48,899 nt of DNA from Gammaproteobacteria bacterium (GTDB lineage Bacteria > Pseudomonadota > Gammaproteobacteria > JAURND01), in contig JAQSWO010000007.1 of NCBI GenBank assembly GCA_029266595.1, forward strand, positions 1 through 48,899, read 5' to 3'. This document shows positions 9,759 to 19,803 of this stretch, in pieces. The notes beneath the pieces were generated by a model. That model was given only the letters and a program-made list of their open reading frames with translations. It searched no databases and had not been told where the DNA came from. The translations under genes were made by a program, and so were the position numbers. Every line of letters begins with the position of its first letter. Position 1 is the stretch's first letter.

Positions 9759-11592
9759 CATAAAAAATGTACTTTCTACAGGAGAAGCTTTACCTATAGA
9801 GCTTAAAGATAAATTTTATGCTGAGACAAAAGCAAATTTATACAACTTATATGGCCCAACAGAATCAACAATTTTCACAAGTTATGAATACTGTAAACCG
9901 TCAGCAACGTCTATCACAATTGGCCGACCTATTGATGATAAGCAAGTATTTATTTTAAATGAGAGAAAACAGCTTCAGCCTGTAGGGATACCGGGTGAAC
10001 TTTGTGTGGCTGGGCGAGTAGGAAGGGGGTATTACCAAATGCCTGAACTTTCCCAAAAAAGGTTTTTTATGCAATCTTTTAATGGTCAACTATATAAGCT
10101 CTATAATACAGGAGATATTGCGAGATATTTGCATGATGGAAGAATTGAATATCTAGGGCGCTCGGATTTTCAAATCAAGTTTAAAGGCCACAGAGTCGAA
10201 CTTTCAGAGATAGAAACTTGTATTAATAAATATCAAGGCATTGAAAAATGTGTGGTAGATTTAAAAAAATATAAGGGCGATAGTTTATTGGTTGCCTATT
10301 ATACGACTCAAGATAGTGCTGAAAAATTTGATGCCCAGAGACTGCGTGATAATCTAGTCGAGCATTTACCAAATTATATGATCCCATCTTTTTTTATAGG
10401 CTTAAATAGCATACCTTTAACGCCGAGTGGAAAGATAGATAAGAAAGCACTTCCCGATTTAACAGAAAAGTATATATTGCATGCAAGCGCATATGTTGCA
10501 CCTAGAAATAATATTGAATTTCAATTGGTGAAAATGTTAGAGCAGCTTTTACAAGTGAACAAAATTAGTATTAATGATGACTTTTTCCAATTAGGCGGAA
10601 ATTCATTAATGGCTGTACGCTTTATTTTATCTATTAAGAAAAATTTTGGCAAAACGATTCCTTTTGCACTTTTATTTAAAAAAGGAACTATTTCGGAAAT
10701 ATCAAAATATATGGATATTCAGCCGCGCGATCTTATTTCGCAAACATTACTTCCTATCCATCAGGCTAATAATAGTAAGCGTACGCTTTTTTTCGCTCAT
10801 CCAGTAGAAGGCTTATCTTACTTATATACACCACTAGCCTCTCACCTCAGAAAGCATTCATTATATGGTTTAAACAATCCTTATTTTTATGATAGGAATA
10901 AAGTTTTTGATAGTATTGAAGAAATGGCTGAACATTATGTGAAGGCAATTAAAACTGTCCAACCTAATGGGCCTTACTATTTCTGTGGTTGGTCCTCAGG
11001 TGGTCAGGTTGTGTATGAAATGGCGCTACAGTTGAAAAAGCAGGGTTTTGAAGTAGCTGCAGTAATTTTGATAGACACTTACCATAGCAGTATTAAAATA
11101 GAGCATGAAGACTTGGATATAAGGATCCCACGTGTTCTGATATCTGAAGGTATTGACCCAAATTCCGAGGAAGGTAAATATTTTAAACTTGAATATAAAC
11201 AGAATGTCGCGTTGCTTCAGAAATACTCCGAGAAAATTTATGATGGTAGAGTCGTACTCATAAAAGCACAACAAATAGCTTCAAATATTGAAGATGATTT
11301 GTATAACGGGTGGCGTTCCTCTTTGTCAAAACAGATTGAGCTTTATAGTATTCCTGGAGAACATGGTCGTTTGTTAGACCTTGAACATATAGAAAATCTT
11401 TCTATTATTTTAAATGGTGTATTAGAAGGAAATCCAAACACTAATATTCTTTCTGACATTTGTTTAAGCGAAATTGACAGGCAATTGCATTTTGCTGTTC
11501 TAAATAAAGACCCTTATTTGATTAAGCGATGTCTGTCGCTAGGAGGGAATATTGAAATTGTGGAGCATAATCATAATAAGGCTTTATTATGA
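9739..11592 (+). CDS. Nonribosomal peptide synthetase remainder: A2(C-terminal part)-PCP2-thioesterase, with ankyrin-like tail; different frame from 5787-9758
   Basis: SIKNVLSTGEALP, NLYGPTESTIF, GYYQMPELS, YNTGDIARYL, PSGKIDKKALP, DDFFQLGGNSLMAV (PCP), GWSSGGQVVYEMA (type I TE), PGEHGRLL; coding similarity starts at about 9750. Confidence 0.85.
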   Translation: MRKTRGSIKNVLSTGEALPIELKDKFYAETKANLYNLYGPTESTIFTSYEYCKPSATSITIGRPIDDKQVFILNERKQLQPVGIPGELCVAGRVGRGYYQMPELSQKRFFMQSFNGQLYKLYNTGDIARYLHDGRIEYLGRSDFQIKFKGHRVELSEIETCINKYQGIEKCVVDLKKYKGDSLLVAYYTTQDSAEKFDAQRLRDNLVEHLPNYMIPSFFIGLNSIPLTPSGKIDKKALPDLTEKYILHASAYVAPRNNIEFQLVKMLEQLLQVNKISINDDFFQLGGNSLMAVRFILSIKKNFGKTIPFALLFKKGTISEISKYMDIQPRDLISQTLLPIHQANNSKRTLFFAHPVEGLSYLYTPLASHLRKHSLYGLNNPYFYDRNKVFDSIEEMAEHYVKAIKTVQPNGPYYFCGWSSGGQVVYEMALQLKKQGFEVAAVILIDTYHSSIKIEHEDLDIRIPRVLISEGIDPNSEEGKYFKLEYKQNVALLQKYSEKIYDGRVVLIKAQQIASNIEDDLYNGWRSSLSKQIELYSIPGEHGRLLDLEHIENLSIILNGVLEGNPNTNILSDICLSEIDRQLHFAVLNKDPYLIKRCLSLGGNIEIVEHNHNKALL

Positions 11593-12536
11593 AGGGTGAA
11601 TATTTTTTTAAAAAGAATGACAAGATGAATTGTGTTCAATGTATTTTACAGCTTAATGATTCTCTTGCTTTTGATGAAATGGATGCTTTGCTTAGATCTA
11701 TTGCATCCGATCATGCGGATGTTGAAAAGGAACGGATTGTTTTTTCATTTTATACAGAATATTGTCTTAATAGATTTGATAAATTTCAATCGATTTTGCA
11801 AAAGGCTGGCTTTGTGGAAAAGTATACGAATAAAACTTCATATGAATTTTATAAGTCGCAAGGGAAAGAAATTTTAGTGCAAGAAAATTATCCTTTATTG
11901 ATAAAGGAATATTTGCAATATGAAAGCCAGCAGGTTTCCAAGATTATTACAGCTCACCAATCCTATACGGCGCTTCTAGAAGTTGCGTGTGCTGATGCTA
12001 GAAACATGGATATTGCGCTTAAAAACAATCTTAAATATTATGGTATTGATTTTATTCGTGAAAATATAGACAAAGCAGAAAAGCGTATAAAAGCCTTAAA
12101 TCAAATTAGTACGGCATTTGTAGAATGTGCATCGATCTTTGATTTATCTGAGAAAAAAGATTTCATTCCAGAAACTGAAAAAGTTCTAACCTTCTTCCCT
12201 TTTAATGCACTTGGGAATATGGGAAGCATTATTTCAGTTTTGAAAATAGTTCTAAATCTAAATTATGATATCGTGTTTTCAATTTTCAAAACGACAGATG
12301 AGGCAAATCGAACACGATTCGAATATTATCAAAACTGCGGATATTCAAATTTAAAATGTTATGATGATGGAAATGGGATTATTTTTACTTCTTCTGAAGG
12401 CTTAAAATCAATAGCATATTTTGAACATTATCTTAAGACTTTATTTGAAACACTAAACTGTAGAGTCACTCTGATCTCAGATTCTGGTGTTGGAGCCTTA
12501 TATTATTTGCAAGCAAGCCTCATCCCTTCTTGGTAA
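11589..12536 (+). CDS. class I SAM methyltransferase-like protein, translationally coupled to the NRPS
   Basis: LLEVACADARNMDIALKNNLKYYGIDFIRENIDKAEKRI resembles SAM motif I/II; ATGA overlap with NRPS stop. Confidence 0.55.
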   Translation: MKGEYFFKKNDKMNCVQCILQLNDSLAFDEMDALLRSIASDHADVEKERIVFSFYTEYCLNRFDKFQSILQKAGFVEKYTNKTSYEFYKSQGKEILVQENYPLLIKEYLQYESQQVSKIITAHQSYTALLEVACADARNMDIALKNNLKYYGIDFIRENIDKAEKRIKALNQISTAFVECASIFDLSEKKDFIPETEKVLTFFPFNALGNMGSIISVLKIVLNLNYDIVFSIFKTTDEANRTRFEYYQNCGYSNLKCYDDGNGIIFTSSEGLKSIAYFEHYLKTLFETLNCRVTLISDSGVGALYYLQASLIPSW

Positions 12537-12600
12537 GAGATCAGCCCCCTATCAAGATCAGCGAAAGATGGCTGTTTCTATCTAGGGGCTGACCTGTTAC
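12534..12600. repeat. Paired inverted copies of the dispersed-repeat right terminus
   Basis: TAAGAGATCAGCCCCCTATC (12534-12553) facing TAGGGGCTGACCTGTTAC (12583-12600). Confidence 0.7.
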
Positions 12601-12653
12601 TGGAGGAGACCATGGGAAATCACAACATAGTTGATTAGATTCAAGATGGATAT

Positions 12654-13967
12654 TTACTCAGGGTTCTCTAGGCTTAGTACGCCAGCATTATAGTCATAAG
12701 CAAAAAGCTCCGCATACCTCCCCCAATCGATGATAATTTCCAACACCTCACTAGCAGCCTCTTCACTCAGTTGGTCTTCCAACTCAGTTAAAAAGCGATT
12801 TTCCGATGCGCGATGCCCAGGGCGCTCATCCAAGACACGTTTAATATGACGAGCCAATGGAATATATTGTATGAGATGCGACGCGAAAATTTCTTTTTTC
12901 TTCAACATATCTGCGTTAGAAAAAGTCCTACCTGCTGCCGTTAGCTCAATATCCCCTTTTGAGACATGTGCGAAGTGTAAAATTTCTAAAGCTTCTGTCA
13001 GCAAAAAAAGCTCATTCACGTCTAGGCTAAGGTCATCAGCCAATTCAGGTAAATCAATTTTTTGTTGATAGTCTGGAGAATTAAGGGTGTCTAGAAAACC
13101 TGTCAGCTGGGACACTTCTACTTTAGGCAAGCGATAACCTATTTGTTCGATCAGCTTGACTCTTTCTCCTCCTAATCCTAAATGTGGTTTGCTGGAGGCC
13201 GTCATCAAAGTATAAATATCATCAATAATACCCCGGAATTTGTCGTCTTCTGTATTGCGTGGACGCGGGAGATCTACTTTGATTTCGCCGCGTATTTTTC
13301 CAGGATTACTGCTAAAGACAATAATGCGATCCGCCAGAATGGCGGCTTCTTCTATATTATGTGTGACAATCAAAATGGACTGAATATTTGTTTTCTTATC
13401 CTGCCACAAACCTAACAAGTCATTTCTCAAATCTTCAGCAGTGAGAGGATCTAAGGCTGAAAAAGGCTCATCCATTAACATTACGTGAGGGTCGACAACC
13501 AGCGCCCTTGCAAATCCAACACGTTGACGCATGCCGCCTGACAGCTCTTTGGGGTAGGCAGATTCAAAGCCGTCTAAACCGATAATATCGATGGCCTTGA
13601 GTGCGCGTGTTCGGCGTTCTGAGGGAGGAATTCCTTGAGCTTCCAGTCCCAGTTCTACGTTTTGTAGCACTGTCAGCCATGGAAATAGTGCAAAGCTTTG
13701 AAATACCATGGATAAACCTTGGATCGGTCCTGTGATGGGATTGCCTTGATATGTCACTTGACCTTTACTTGGAGAAACAAGACCGGCAATGATTCTGAGT
13801 AATGTGGACTTTCCGGAACCAGATTTTCCAAGTAATGCGACGATTTCTCCTGATTTAAGGGAGAGGTTTAAGTCATCCAGTACCAATAGGCTTTGTTCTT
13901 CACCTTTCTTAAAAGATTTGGATACTCTTCTGACTTTGATTAATGTAGTGGTTGTTTCTGTCATCAC
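12654..13967 (-). CDS. nitrate/sulfonate/taurine-type ABC transporter ATP-binding protein with C-terminal AAA-associated domain
   Basis: Walker A GKSGSGKST, LSGGMRQRV signature, Walker B VMLMDEP, plus C-terminal extension of about 150 aa. Confidence 0.9.
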   Translation of the reverse strand: MMTETTTTLIKVRRVSKSFKKGEEQSLLVLDDLNLSLKSGEIVALLGKSGSGKSTLLRIIAGLVSPSKGQVTYQGNPITGPIQGLSMVFQSFALFPWLTVLQNVELGLEAQGIPPSERRTRALKAIDIIGLDGFESAYPKELSGGMRQRVGFARALVVDPHVMLMDEPFSALDPLTAEDLRNDLLGLWQDKKTNIQSILIVTHNIEEAAILADRIIVFSSNPGKIRGEIKVDLPRPRNTEDDKFRGIIDDIYTLMTASSKPHLGLGGERVKLIEQIGYRLPKVEVSQLTGFLDTLNSPDYQQKIDLPELADDLSLDVNELFLLTEALEILHFAHVSKGDIELTAAGRTFSNADMLKKKEIFASHLIQYIPLARHIKRVLDERPGHRASENRFLTELEDQLSEEAASEVLEIIIDWGRYAELFAYDYNAGVLSLENPE

Positions 13968-13982
13968 GCTATTCCTGAAAAA

Positions 13983-15734
13983 CTAATTCAAACTAAATCG
14001 CCCAGTCGCCATTCGGTACAATGGTCGCCAAAGCACTTTATTAAATACGAGGACATAAAAGCACATAATGCAAATCCCCAGCGCTAATCGCGGAAAATCA
14101 CCAATAATAGACTGCTGTGTAACATAGGCGCCCAAGCCCGTTGCGACCAAATGTGTGCTTCCCCAATTTAATACCTCTGCCACAATGCTGGCGTTCCACG
14201 CTCCACCTGCTGCTGTAATCGCGCCTGTTACATAGTAGGGAAAAATACCTGGCAAAATAAAACGCTTCCACCATAACCAGCCTTTAAGGTCCAATGAACC
14301 TGCTGCTTGGTGTAAATCCTTAGGTAGGGCGATGACGCCAGCGATCACATTAAATGCAATATACCATTGTGCACCCAATATCATTAAAGGAGAGGACCAT
14401 ACATCCACGTTTAGACCATAAGTGACGATAATAAACACCATGATGGGGTAAAACAGATTCACAGGGAAAGAGGCGGCAAATTGAATAATGGGTTGAGCAA
14501 TGCGCGCAACACTCGGTCTGAGCCCGATCCAAACGCCTAAAGGGATCCAAATAATAGAGCTCAATAGCACCATAGCAGTGACTCTAAATGCGGTCACAAA
14601 TCCAAGCCAAGTGACATGCCCTGCTTCTTTGAGTGTCACGCTAGAAAAAACAAAATGTATCAGTGTGGCGAGAGCAACCACTAAGGCAGCGATGAGCAGA
14701 ATATACCAGAGCACTACGCTGAAATGACTAACCGACTGTTTCCATTCAGTTTTATGGGGTGCTGCCACTGGTTTTAGTCTAAAGAGCGGGAAATTCACAA
14801 AATAATTCCAAATCACGACTAAGAAACGTCCGCTATGGCGTAACCATTTAGCATGCTGAAATAAGGTAATTACCCAAGAGCTAGAGGTAGGCTCCTCACT
14901 CAATTGTTCAAATTTAAACTTGTCTATCCATTGGTTAAGTGGTCTAAACAGCATTTGATCGTATAACAAAATCACCATAAACATGGCAATAATGGCATAC
15001 ACAATCGCATGCATGTCTGCCTGCTGGATGGCTAGCGCGATATAAGAGCCTATCCCGGGTAAGGTAATCTCTTGATTGTTGACTGTGATGGCTTCAGATG
15101 CCACGACAAAAAACCAGCTGCCAGACATGGACATCATGACATTCCATAACAAGCCAGGCATTGCGAAAGGGGCGTCTAAACGCCAGAATCGTTGCCAGGC
15201 GGAAAGCTGTAGGACACGTGCAGCTTCTTGCAAATCTGTGGGTACGCTCTTTAGGCTCTGATAAAAACTCAGTGTCATATTCCATACTTGTGCCGTAAAA
15301 ATCACAAAAATAGCTGCAAATTCTGGTCCCAATAAACTATTAGGAAATAGTGCGATAAATGCGATAACTGTGATAGAGAGATAGCCTAGGACAGGGACAG
15401 ATTGAAGAATGTCGATGCTAGGAATGATAAAACGTTCTGCGTGCGTACTTTTAGCGGCAGCCGTGCCAACGATAAAGGTAAATAATAGGGAAACGATCAT
15501 CGCAATGCCCATGCGCAGCACGCTACGAAAGGCATAATAAGGTAAATTGACTGGGTCCAGTGAAATAGGGATGGGCTCGCCTAGGTGATAAGGCGTTGCC
15601 ATGCCTTTAGCGCCAAGGGCTAATAGGGTAATGGTGCCTAATACTAGGCATAAAGCAATCATGTCCCAATAAGTGGGATAGCGCCATTTTTTGAGTTCGT
15701 TTTTGGCTGCGTGCCATTTAGTGAAGATAGGCAT
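13983..15734 (-). CDS. ABC transporter permease with two fused inner-membrane domains
   Basis: Two EAA-like loops (LQEAARVLQLSAWQRFWRLDAPFAMPGLLW; LHQAAGSLDLKGWLWWKRFILPGIFPYYV). Confidence 0.9.
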   Translation of the reverse strand: MPIFTKWHAAKNELKKWRYPTYWDMIALCLVLGTITLLALGAKGMATPYHLGEPIPISLDPVNLPYYAFRSVLRMGIAMIVSLLFTFIVGTAAAKSTHAERFIIPSIDILQSVPVLGYLSITVIAFIALFPNSLLGPEFAAIFVIFTAQVWNMTLSFYQSLKSVPTDLQEAARVLQLSAWQRFWRLDAPFAMPGLLWNVMMSMSGSWFFVVASEAITVNNQEITLPGIGSYIALAIQQADMHAIVYAIIAMFMVILLYDQMLFRPLNQWIDKFKFEQLSEEPTSSSWVITLFQHAKWLRHSGRFLVVIWNYFVNFPLFRLKPVAAPHKTEWKQSVSHFSVVLWYILLIAALVVALATLIHFVFSSVTLKEAGHVTWLGFVTAFRVTAMVLLSSIIWIPLGVWIGLRPSVARIAQPIIQFAASFPVNLFYPIMVFIIVTYGLNVDVWSSPLMILGAQWYIAFNVIAGVIALPKDLHQAAGSLDLKGWLWWKRFILPGIFPYYVTGAITAAGGAWNASIVAEVLNWGSTHLVATGLGAYVTQQSIIGDFPRLALGICIMCFYVLVFNKVLWRPLYRMATGRFSLN

Positions 15735-15736
15735 AT

Positions 15737-17767
15737 TTATTTATAAGTTGTGATTGTTTTTCGATACAGCCAAATGCAAATCAGCGCTGTGACGATGAGA
15801 CCCAGACCCGTCGCGATGGGCACGAAGCTTTCTGGTACCAGTTGTAAAGCATCAGAGCTACCCTCTAGCACAAATGGGATGGCGAGAATAACCCCCATAA
15901 GCGCAGCACCTGCGACTAAGCCGCAAGCGATTAAGGTACTTTGCTCAAAGTAATGATCGATATGCTGTTTGATATCTGGATCTCCTTTGTGGCGGCGCGT
16001 TAGGACAACCTTGCACATATAATTGATGAAACCGCCCATAATGACGATAGTCGTAATATCTGGAGGTAAATAGATGCCAATGCCAATAGCCAATACTGGC
16101 AGTCTACGGTCTTTTTTCTTCAGTATTTCGTCCACGATGATTGCTAAAAAGGCGATACCTGCGCCGATAAAAATATCATGGTAGGGGAGTGAGTGTCCCA
16201 ATGTGCCTTGTGCGATGGTTGTAATGAGTCCTGCTTGAGGCGCAGGTAGCATTTGAGCAGGGTCCATACCAGGTCTGGGGTAGACATTACCAATGCCGTA
16301 AGCTTGAAAGAGCAATTCTAAAACAGGTCCAATCACTAGAGCAGATACAAATACCCCCACTAAGAGCATTACCTGCTGTTTCCAAGGCGTAGCGCCGACC
16401 ATTTTTCCTGCTTTAAGATCCTGCATGTTTTCGCCAGAAATAGAAGCGATGATGGCAACCAATACTGTAATGGACAGAACAATAGCAACGGCTGCACTGA
16501 TAGTTTCAGGTGCATCCTCTTGTATTTTGCTGCCAAGTACGAGTAGGACAACTAAAGAAGCCAGTAAAGTGGATCCCAACATCAAGCCTGATAATGGGTT
16601 GTTTGTCATACCTACAAGACCGGTCATGTAGGCACATATGGAAGCCATAAAAAAACCAATACACAGTACGAATATAACGGCGAGGGAAGTGATTCCGTGG
16701 TGTTGAAAGCCGGTTAATGCAAGGCCGTCAAAGTTGAAATAGTGAAAATACATCAGAAAAGCTGCAATGGTTGTAAGCACTATGCCCATGACAACATAGT
16801 TCATTCCAATGTCTCTTTCAGTTCTCAGAGGTTTAAGGTTTGAAGCTTTTGTGGCCTTGATGGAGCGAAAAGAGGTCGCAATGCCTGAAATAATAGGTTT
16901 GGCTAAGCTGAACAACGTCCATAATCCGCCCAATAGCATGGTTCCAACACCAATATAACGTATATGTTCACTGCGCATGGTCATGGCCATATCGTAGTAA
17001 GTAGAGGCGTCGTTCGGCAGGCCATATATAAAGGTTAAGATGGGCATGCCTATGATCCATGCAAGAATCAGACCGACGAGTATGCCGGCGCAAGCCTGCA
17101 TGCCCACAATAAAACCGGCGCCTAATAATGCAGGTGAAAAACCAAAACTGAGGCCGAAAATGAGCTTGGCATTCCCCGTCCATAATGGAATGCTTTCTGC
17201 AAAAAATTTGAATCCTGTTTGAAATAACACAACAACGCCGCCAGTGAAACCACCTTGTAACAATGGTTTTAGGCCAGCCTTGCCGCTGTTGACACTTGCT
17301 CTAAGGACGTTTCCGATGGCGGTGCCTTCTGGAAAGGATAAGGAGGGATAATTTAACATCACGCGACGCAGTGGAATGGAAAATAGCACGCCCATGCACC
17401 CGCCTATGATAGTCATGAGCGCAGTTTGCCAATAATGAAAGTGGTGCCAATATCCTGTCATGACTAAGGCAGGTAAAACAAAAGAAACGGCAGCGGCAAC
17501 GCCTTCTCCTGCTGAAGCCGCTGTTTGTACAATGTTGTTTTCAAGGATATTGTGGCGTTTGAAAAAACGGAGTGCACCCATGGCTATCACTGCCGCAGGA
17601 ATAGAGGCTGCAATGGTTTGGCCGAGTTTTAGTGCAAGGTAGGCATTAGACGCAGCGAGAATGAGTGTAATAATGATCGCTAAAACAACAGCTTTGAAAG
17701 TAATTTCAGGGAGTGAAACGTCTGGCTTGATTGTTGGTTCATCGAAGGAGATGCTTGGCTTGTTCAT
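15737..17767 (-). CDS. OPT family oligopeptide transporter
   Basis: SNAYLALKLGQTIAASIPAAVI, FPEGTAIGNVLRAS, multi-TM, about 676 aa. Confidence 0.9.
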   Translation of the reverse strand: MNKPSISFDEPTIKPDVSLPEITFKAVVLAIIITLILAASNAYLALKLGQTIAASIPAAVIAMGALRFFKRHNILENNIVQTAASAGEGVAAAVSFVLPALVMTGYWHHFHYWQTALMTIIGGCMGVLFSIPLRRVMLNYPSLSFPEGTAIGNVLRASVNSGKAGLKPLLQGGFTGGVVVLFQTGFKFFAESIPLWTGNAKLIFGLSFGFSPALLGAGFIVGMQACAGILVGLILAWIIGMPILTFIYGLPNDASTYYDMAMTMRSEHIRYIGVGTMLLGGLWTLFSLAKPIISGIATSFRSIKATKASNLKPLRTERDIGMNYVVMGIVLTTIAAFLMYFHYFNFDGLALTGFQHHGITSLAVIFVLCIGFFMASICAYMTGLVGMTNNPLSGLMLGSTLLASLVVLLVLGSKIQEDAPETISAAVAIVLSITVLVAIIASISGENMQDLKAGKMVGATPWKQQVMLLVGVFVSALVIGPVLELLFQAYGIGNVYPRPGMDPAQMLPAPQAGLITTIAQGTLGHSLPYHDIFIGAGIAFLAIIVDEILKKKDRRLPVLAIGIGIYLPPDITTIVIMGGFINYMCKVVLTRRHKGDPDIKQHIDHYFEQSTLIACGLVAGAALMGVILAIPFVLEGSSDALQLVPESFVPIATGLGLIVTALICIWLYRKTITTYK

Positions 17768-17837
17768 AATTTATTCTCATAGATATCCTATCTTATTCCG
17801 TAATACCTTTTTTTATACAAGGTGGGATGGAGATATA

Positions 17838-18434
17838 TTACTGATTAAGCCAGCCACCTAAAACGGACCACGTCTCCTCTATTCCGGTTTTATCTAGTGA
17901 GGAGAAGGGTTGGATGGAGATCTGCTTATAGTTTGCTAATTCTTTCTCTACATGATGCAAGGCTGCAACAGCACCTCCGTGACTAAGTTTGTCAGATTTG
18001 CTGAGCAAAATATGCAGTGGCAATTCGCAGTATGTGGCCCATTGTATAATTTTCAAGTCAGATTCTTTGAGAGGATGGCGAATATCCATAATCAGCACTA
18101 ACCCTTTTAAAGATTGGCGTGTTTGTAGGTATTGTTCTGTAGTGTCCTGCCAGCGTTCCCTAATCTTCAGAGGTACTTTTGCATAACCGTAACCGGGCAA
18201 ATCAACAAAGCGCGCGTTTTCACCGACAGCAAAGAAATTGATGGCTTGCGTGCGACCTGGCGTTTTACTACTACGCGCTAGATTTTTAATACAGGTAATG
18301 CTGTTAATCGCGCTAGATTTTCCAGAGTTAGATCGACCAATAAAGGCAATTTCACTGCCAGTATCAGGCGGAAGAAATTCTAACGCAGGCGCACTCGTAA
18401 TAAACGAGGCGTGATCGAAAGGTGATTTTGGCAT
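17838..18434 (-). CDS. engB: ribosome biogenesis GTP-binding protein YihA/YsxC/EngB
   Basis: GRSNSGKSSAIN, TPGRTQAINFF, DLPGYGYAKV, LSKSDKL. Confidence 0.93.
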   Translation of the reverse strand: MPKSPFDHASFITSAPALEFLPPDTGSEIAFIGRSNSGKSSAINSITCIKNLARSSKTPGRTQAINFFAVGENARFVDLPGYGYAKVPLKIRERWQDTTEQYLQTRQSLKGLVLIMDIRHPLKESDLKIIQWATYCELPLHILLSKSDKLSHGGAVAALHHVEKELANYKQISIQPFSSLDKTGIEETWSVLGGWLNQ

Positions 18435-18445
18435 GGTTGCTCGAA

Positions 18446-19510
18446 TTAGTTGATTCGTGGGTCAAGTTCGCTGGCTTGGTAGCGCATCGCCATCTTTTCC
18501 AGAGAAATAACGTTGATTTTGGCTGCGTGTCCTGCGGTACCAAAGGCTTCGTAGCGCTCCTTGCAAATGGCAGACATGGCTTTGGTTGCAGCCTCTAAAT
18601 ATTTCCTAGGGTCAAATTCAGATTTATTTTCAAACAAGAATTTCCTAATAGCACCTGTTGAGGCTAGTCTCAAATCAGTATCAATGTTGATTTTTCGGAC
18701 GCCGTATTTAATACCTTCTTGAATTTCTGAAATAGGTACCCCGTAGGTTTCTTTCATTTCACCGCCATATTGGTTGACGATGGCTAACCAATCTTGAGGA
18801 ACGGAGGAAGAACCGTGCATGACAAGATGCGTGTCTGGAATGCGGGCATGGATTTCTTTAATACGATCAATTGCCAAAATATCGCCTGTAGGTGGGCGGG
18901 AAAATTTATAAGCGCCGTGACTCGTGCCTATGGCAATGGCTAGAGCATCAACTTTGGTAGCTTTTACAAAAGCGGCGGCTTCGTTAGGATCTGTAAGTAA
19001 TTGTGTGTGGCAAAGCTTGCCTTCTGCGCCAGACCCATCTTCATCGCCGGCTTCTCCTGTCTCAAGTGAGCCTAGGCAACCAAGTTCGCCTTCAACGGAA
19101 ACGCCGCAAGCATGGGCCATATAGGCAGCTTGTCGTGTGGTTTCGACATTGTATTCGTAAGAGGAAGGAGTTTTCATATCGGCTTCTAAAGAGCCATCCA
19201 TCATGACGGAAGAGAAACCTAGTTGAATGGAACGTTGGCAGACGGCAGGAGAAGCACCGTGATCTTGGTGTAAGCAAATGGGAATATGTGGCCACTCGGC
19301 CATGGCTGCTACGGCAAGCTGTCGAATGAACTCTGGTCCGGCATATTTTCTTGCGCCGGCAGAGGCTTGGATAATCACAGGGCTGTCGGTGGCATCGGCG
19401 GCCATCATGATGGCGCGGATTTGTTCAAGATTGTTTACGTTGAACGCAGGAACGCCGTATTTGTGCTCAGCGGCGTGATCTAGTAGTTGGCGCAGAGAAA
19501 TAAGTGCCAT
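18446..19510 (-). CDS. fba: class II fructose-bisphosphate aldolase
   Basis: [50 protein letters not shown]. Confidence 0.93.
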   Translation of the reverse strand: MALISLRQLLDHAAEHKYGVPAFNVNNLEQIRAIMMAADATDSPVIIQASAGARKYAGPEFIRQLAVAAMAEWPHIPICLHQDHGASPAVCQRSIQLGFSSVMMDGSLEADMKTPSSYEYNVETTRQAAYMAHACGVSVEGELGCLGSLETGEAGDEDGSGAEGKLCHTQLLTDPNEAAAFVKATKVDALAIAIGTSHGAYKFSRPPTGDILAIDRIKEIHARIPDTHLVMHGSSSVPQDWLAIVNQYGGEMKETYGVPISEIQEGIKYGVRKINIDTDLRLASTGAIRKFLFENKSEFDPRKYLEAATKAMSAICKERYEAFGTAGHAAKINVISLEKMAMRYQASELDPRIN

Positions 19511-19803
19511 AAGTTATCCTCAATTGATGATGGGTTGAAGAGGGGGAACGAATTTTGCGGCGGGATTATATACTCATCTCATATCAAGATGCTTGTTTTT
19601 TGCGTTTTGAAGTGAGATCTAAAACCAATGGGGTTTTGGCGAGGATAAGAGCTTTTCTATAAATTTCTACAATAGCGTTGATAATTCACTGAGGAAGGCG
19701 AAATTAGTCGATCTTCTGTGCTTTTCGCTGCTTTCATACTGACGCTGAATAGAGCGCCAATAACACATTCCCACTTTATTGCCGTAGCAAATTATCAGGA
19801 CCC

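Noticed and set aside
11632-11877. Alternative-frame ORF inside the methyltransferase-like gene
   Set aside because: Low-complexity frame overlap with a longer ORF that has recognisable motifs
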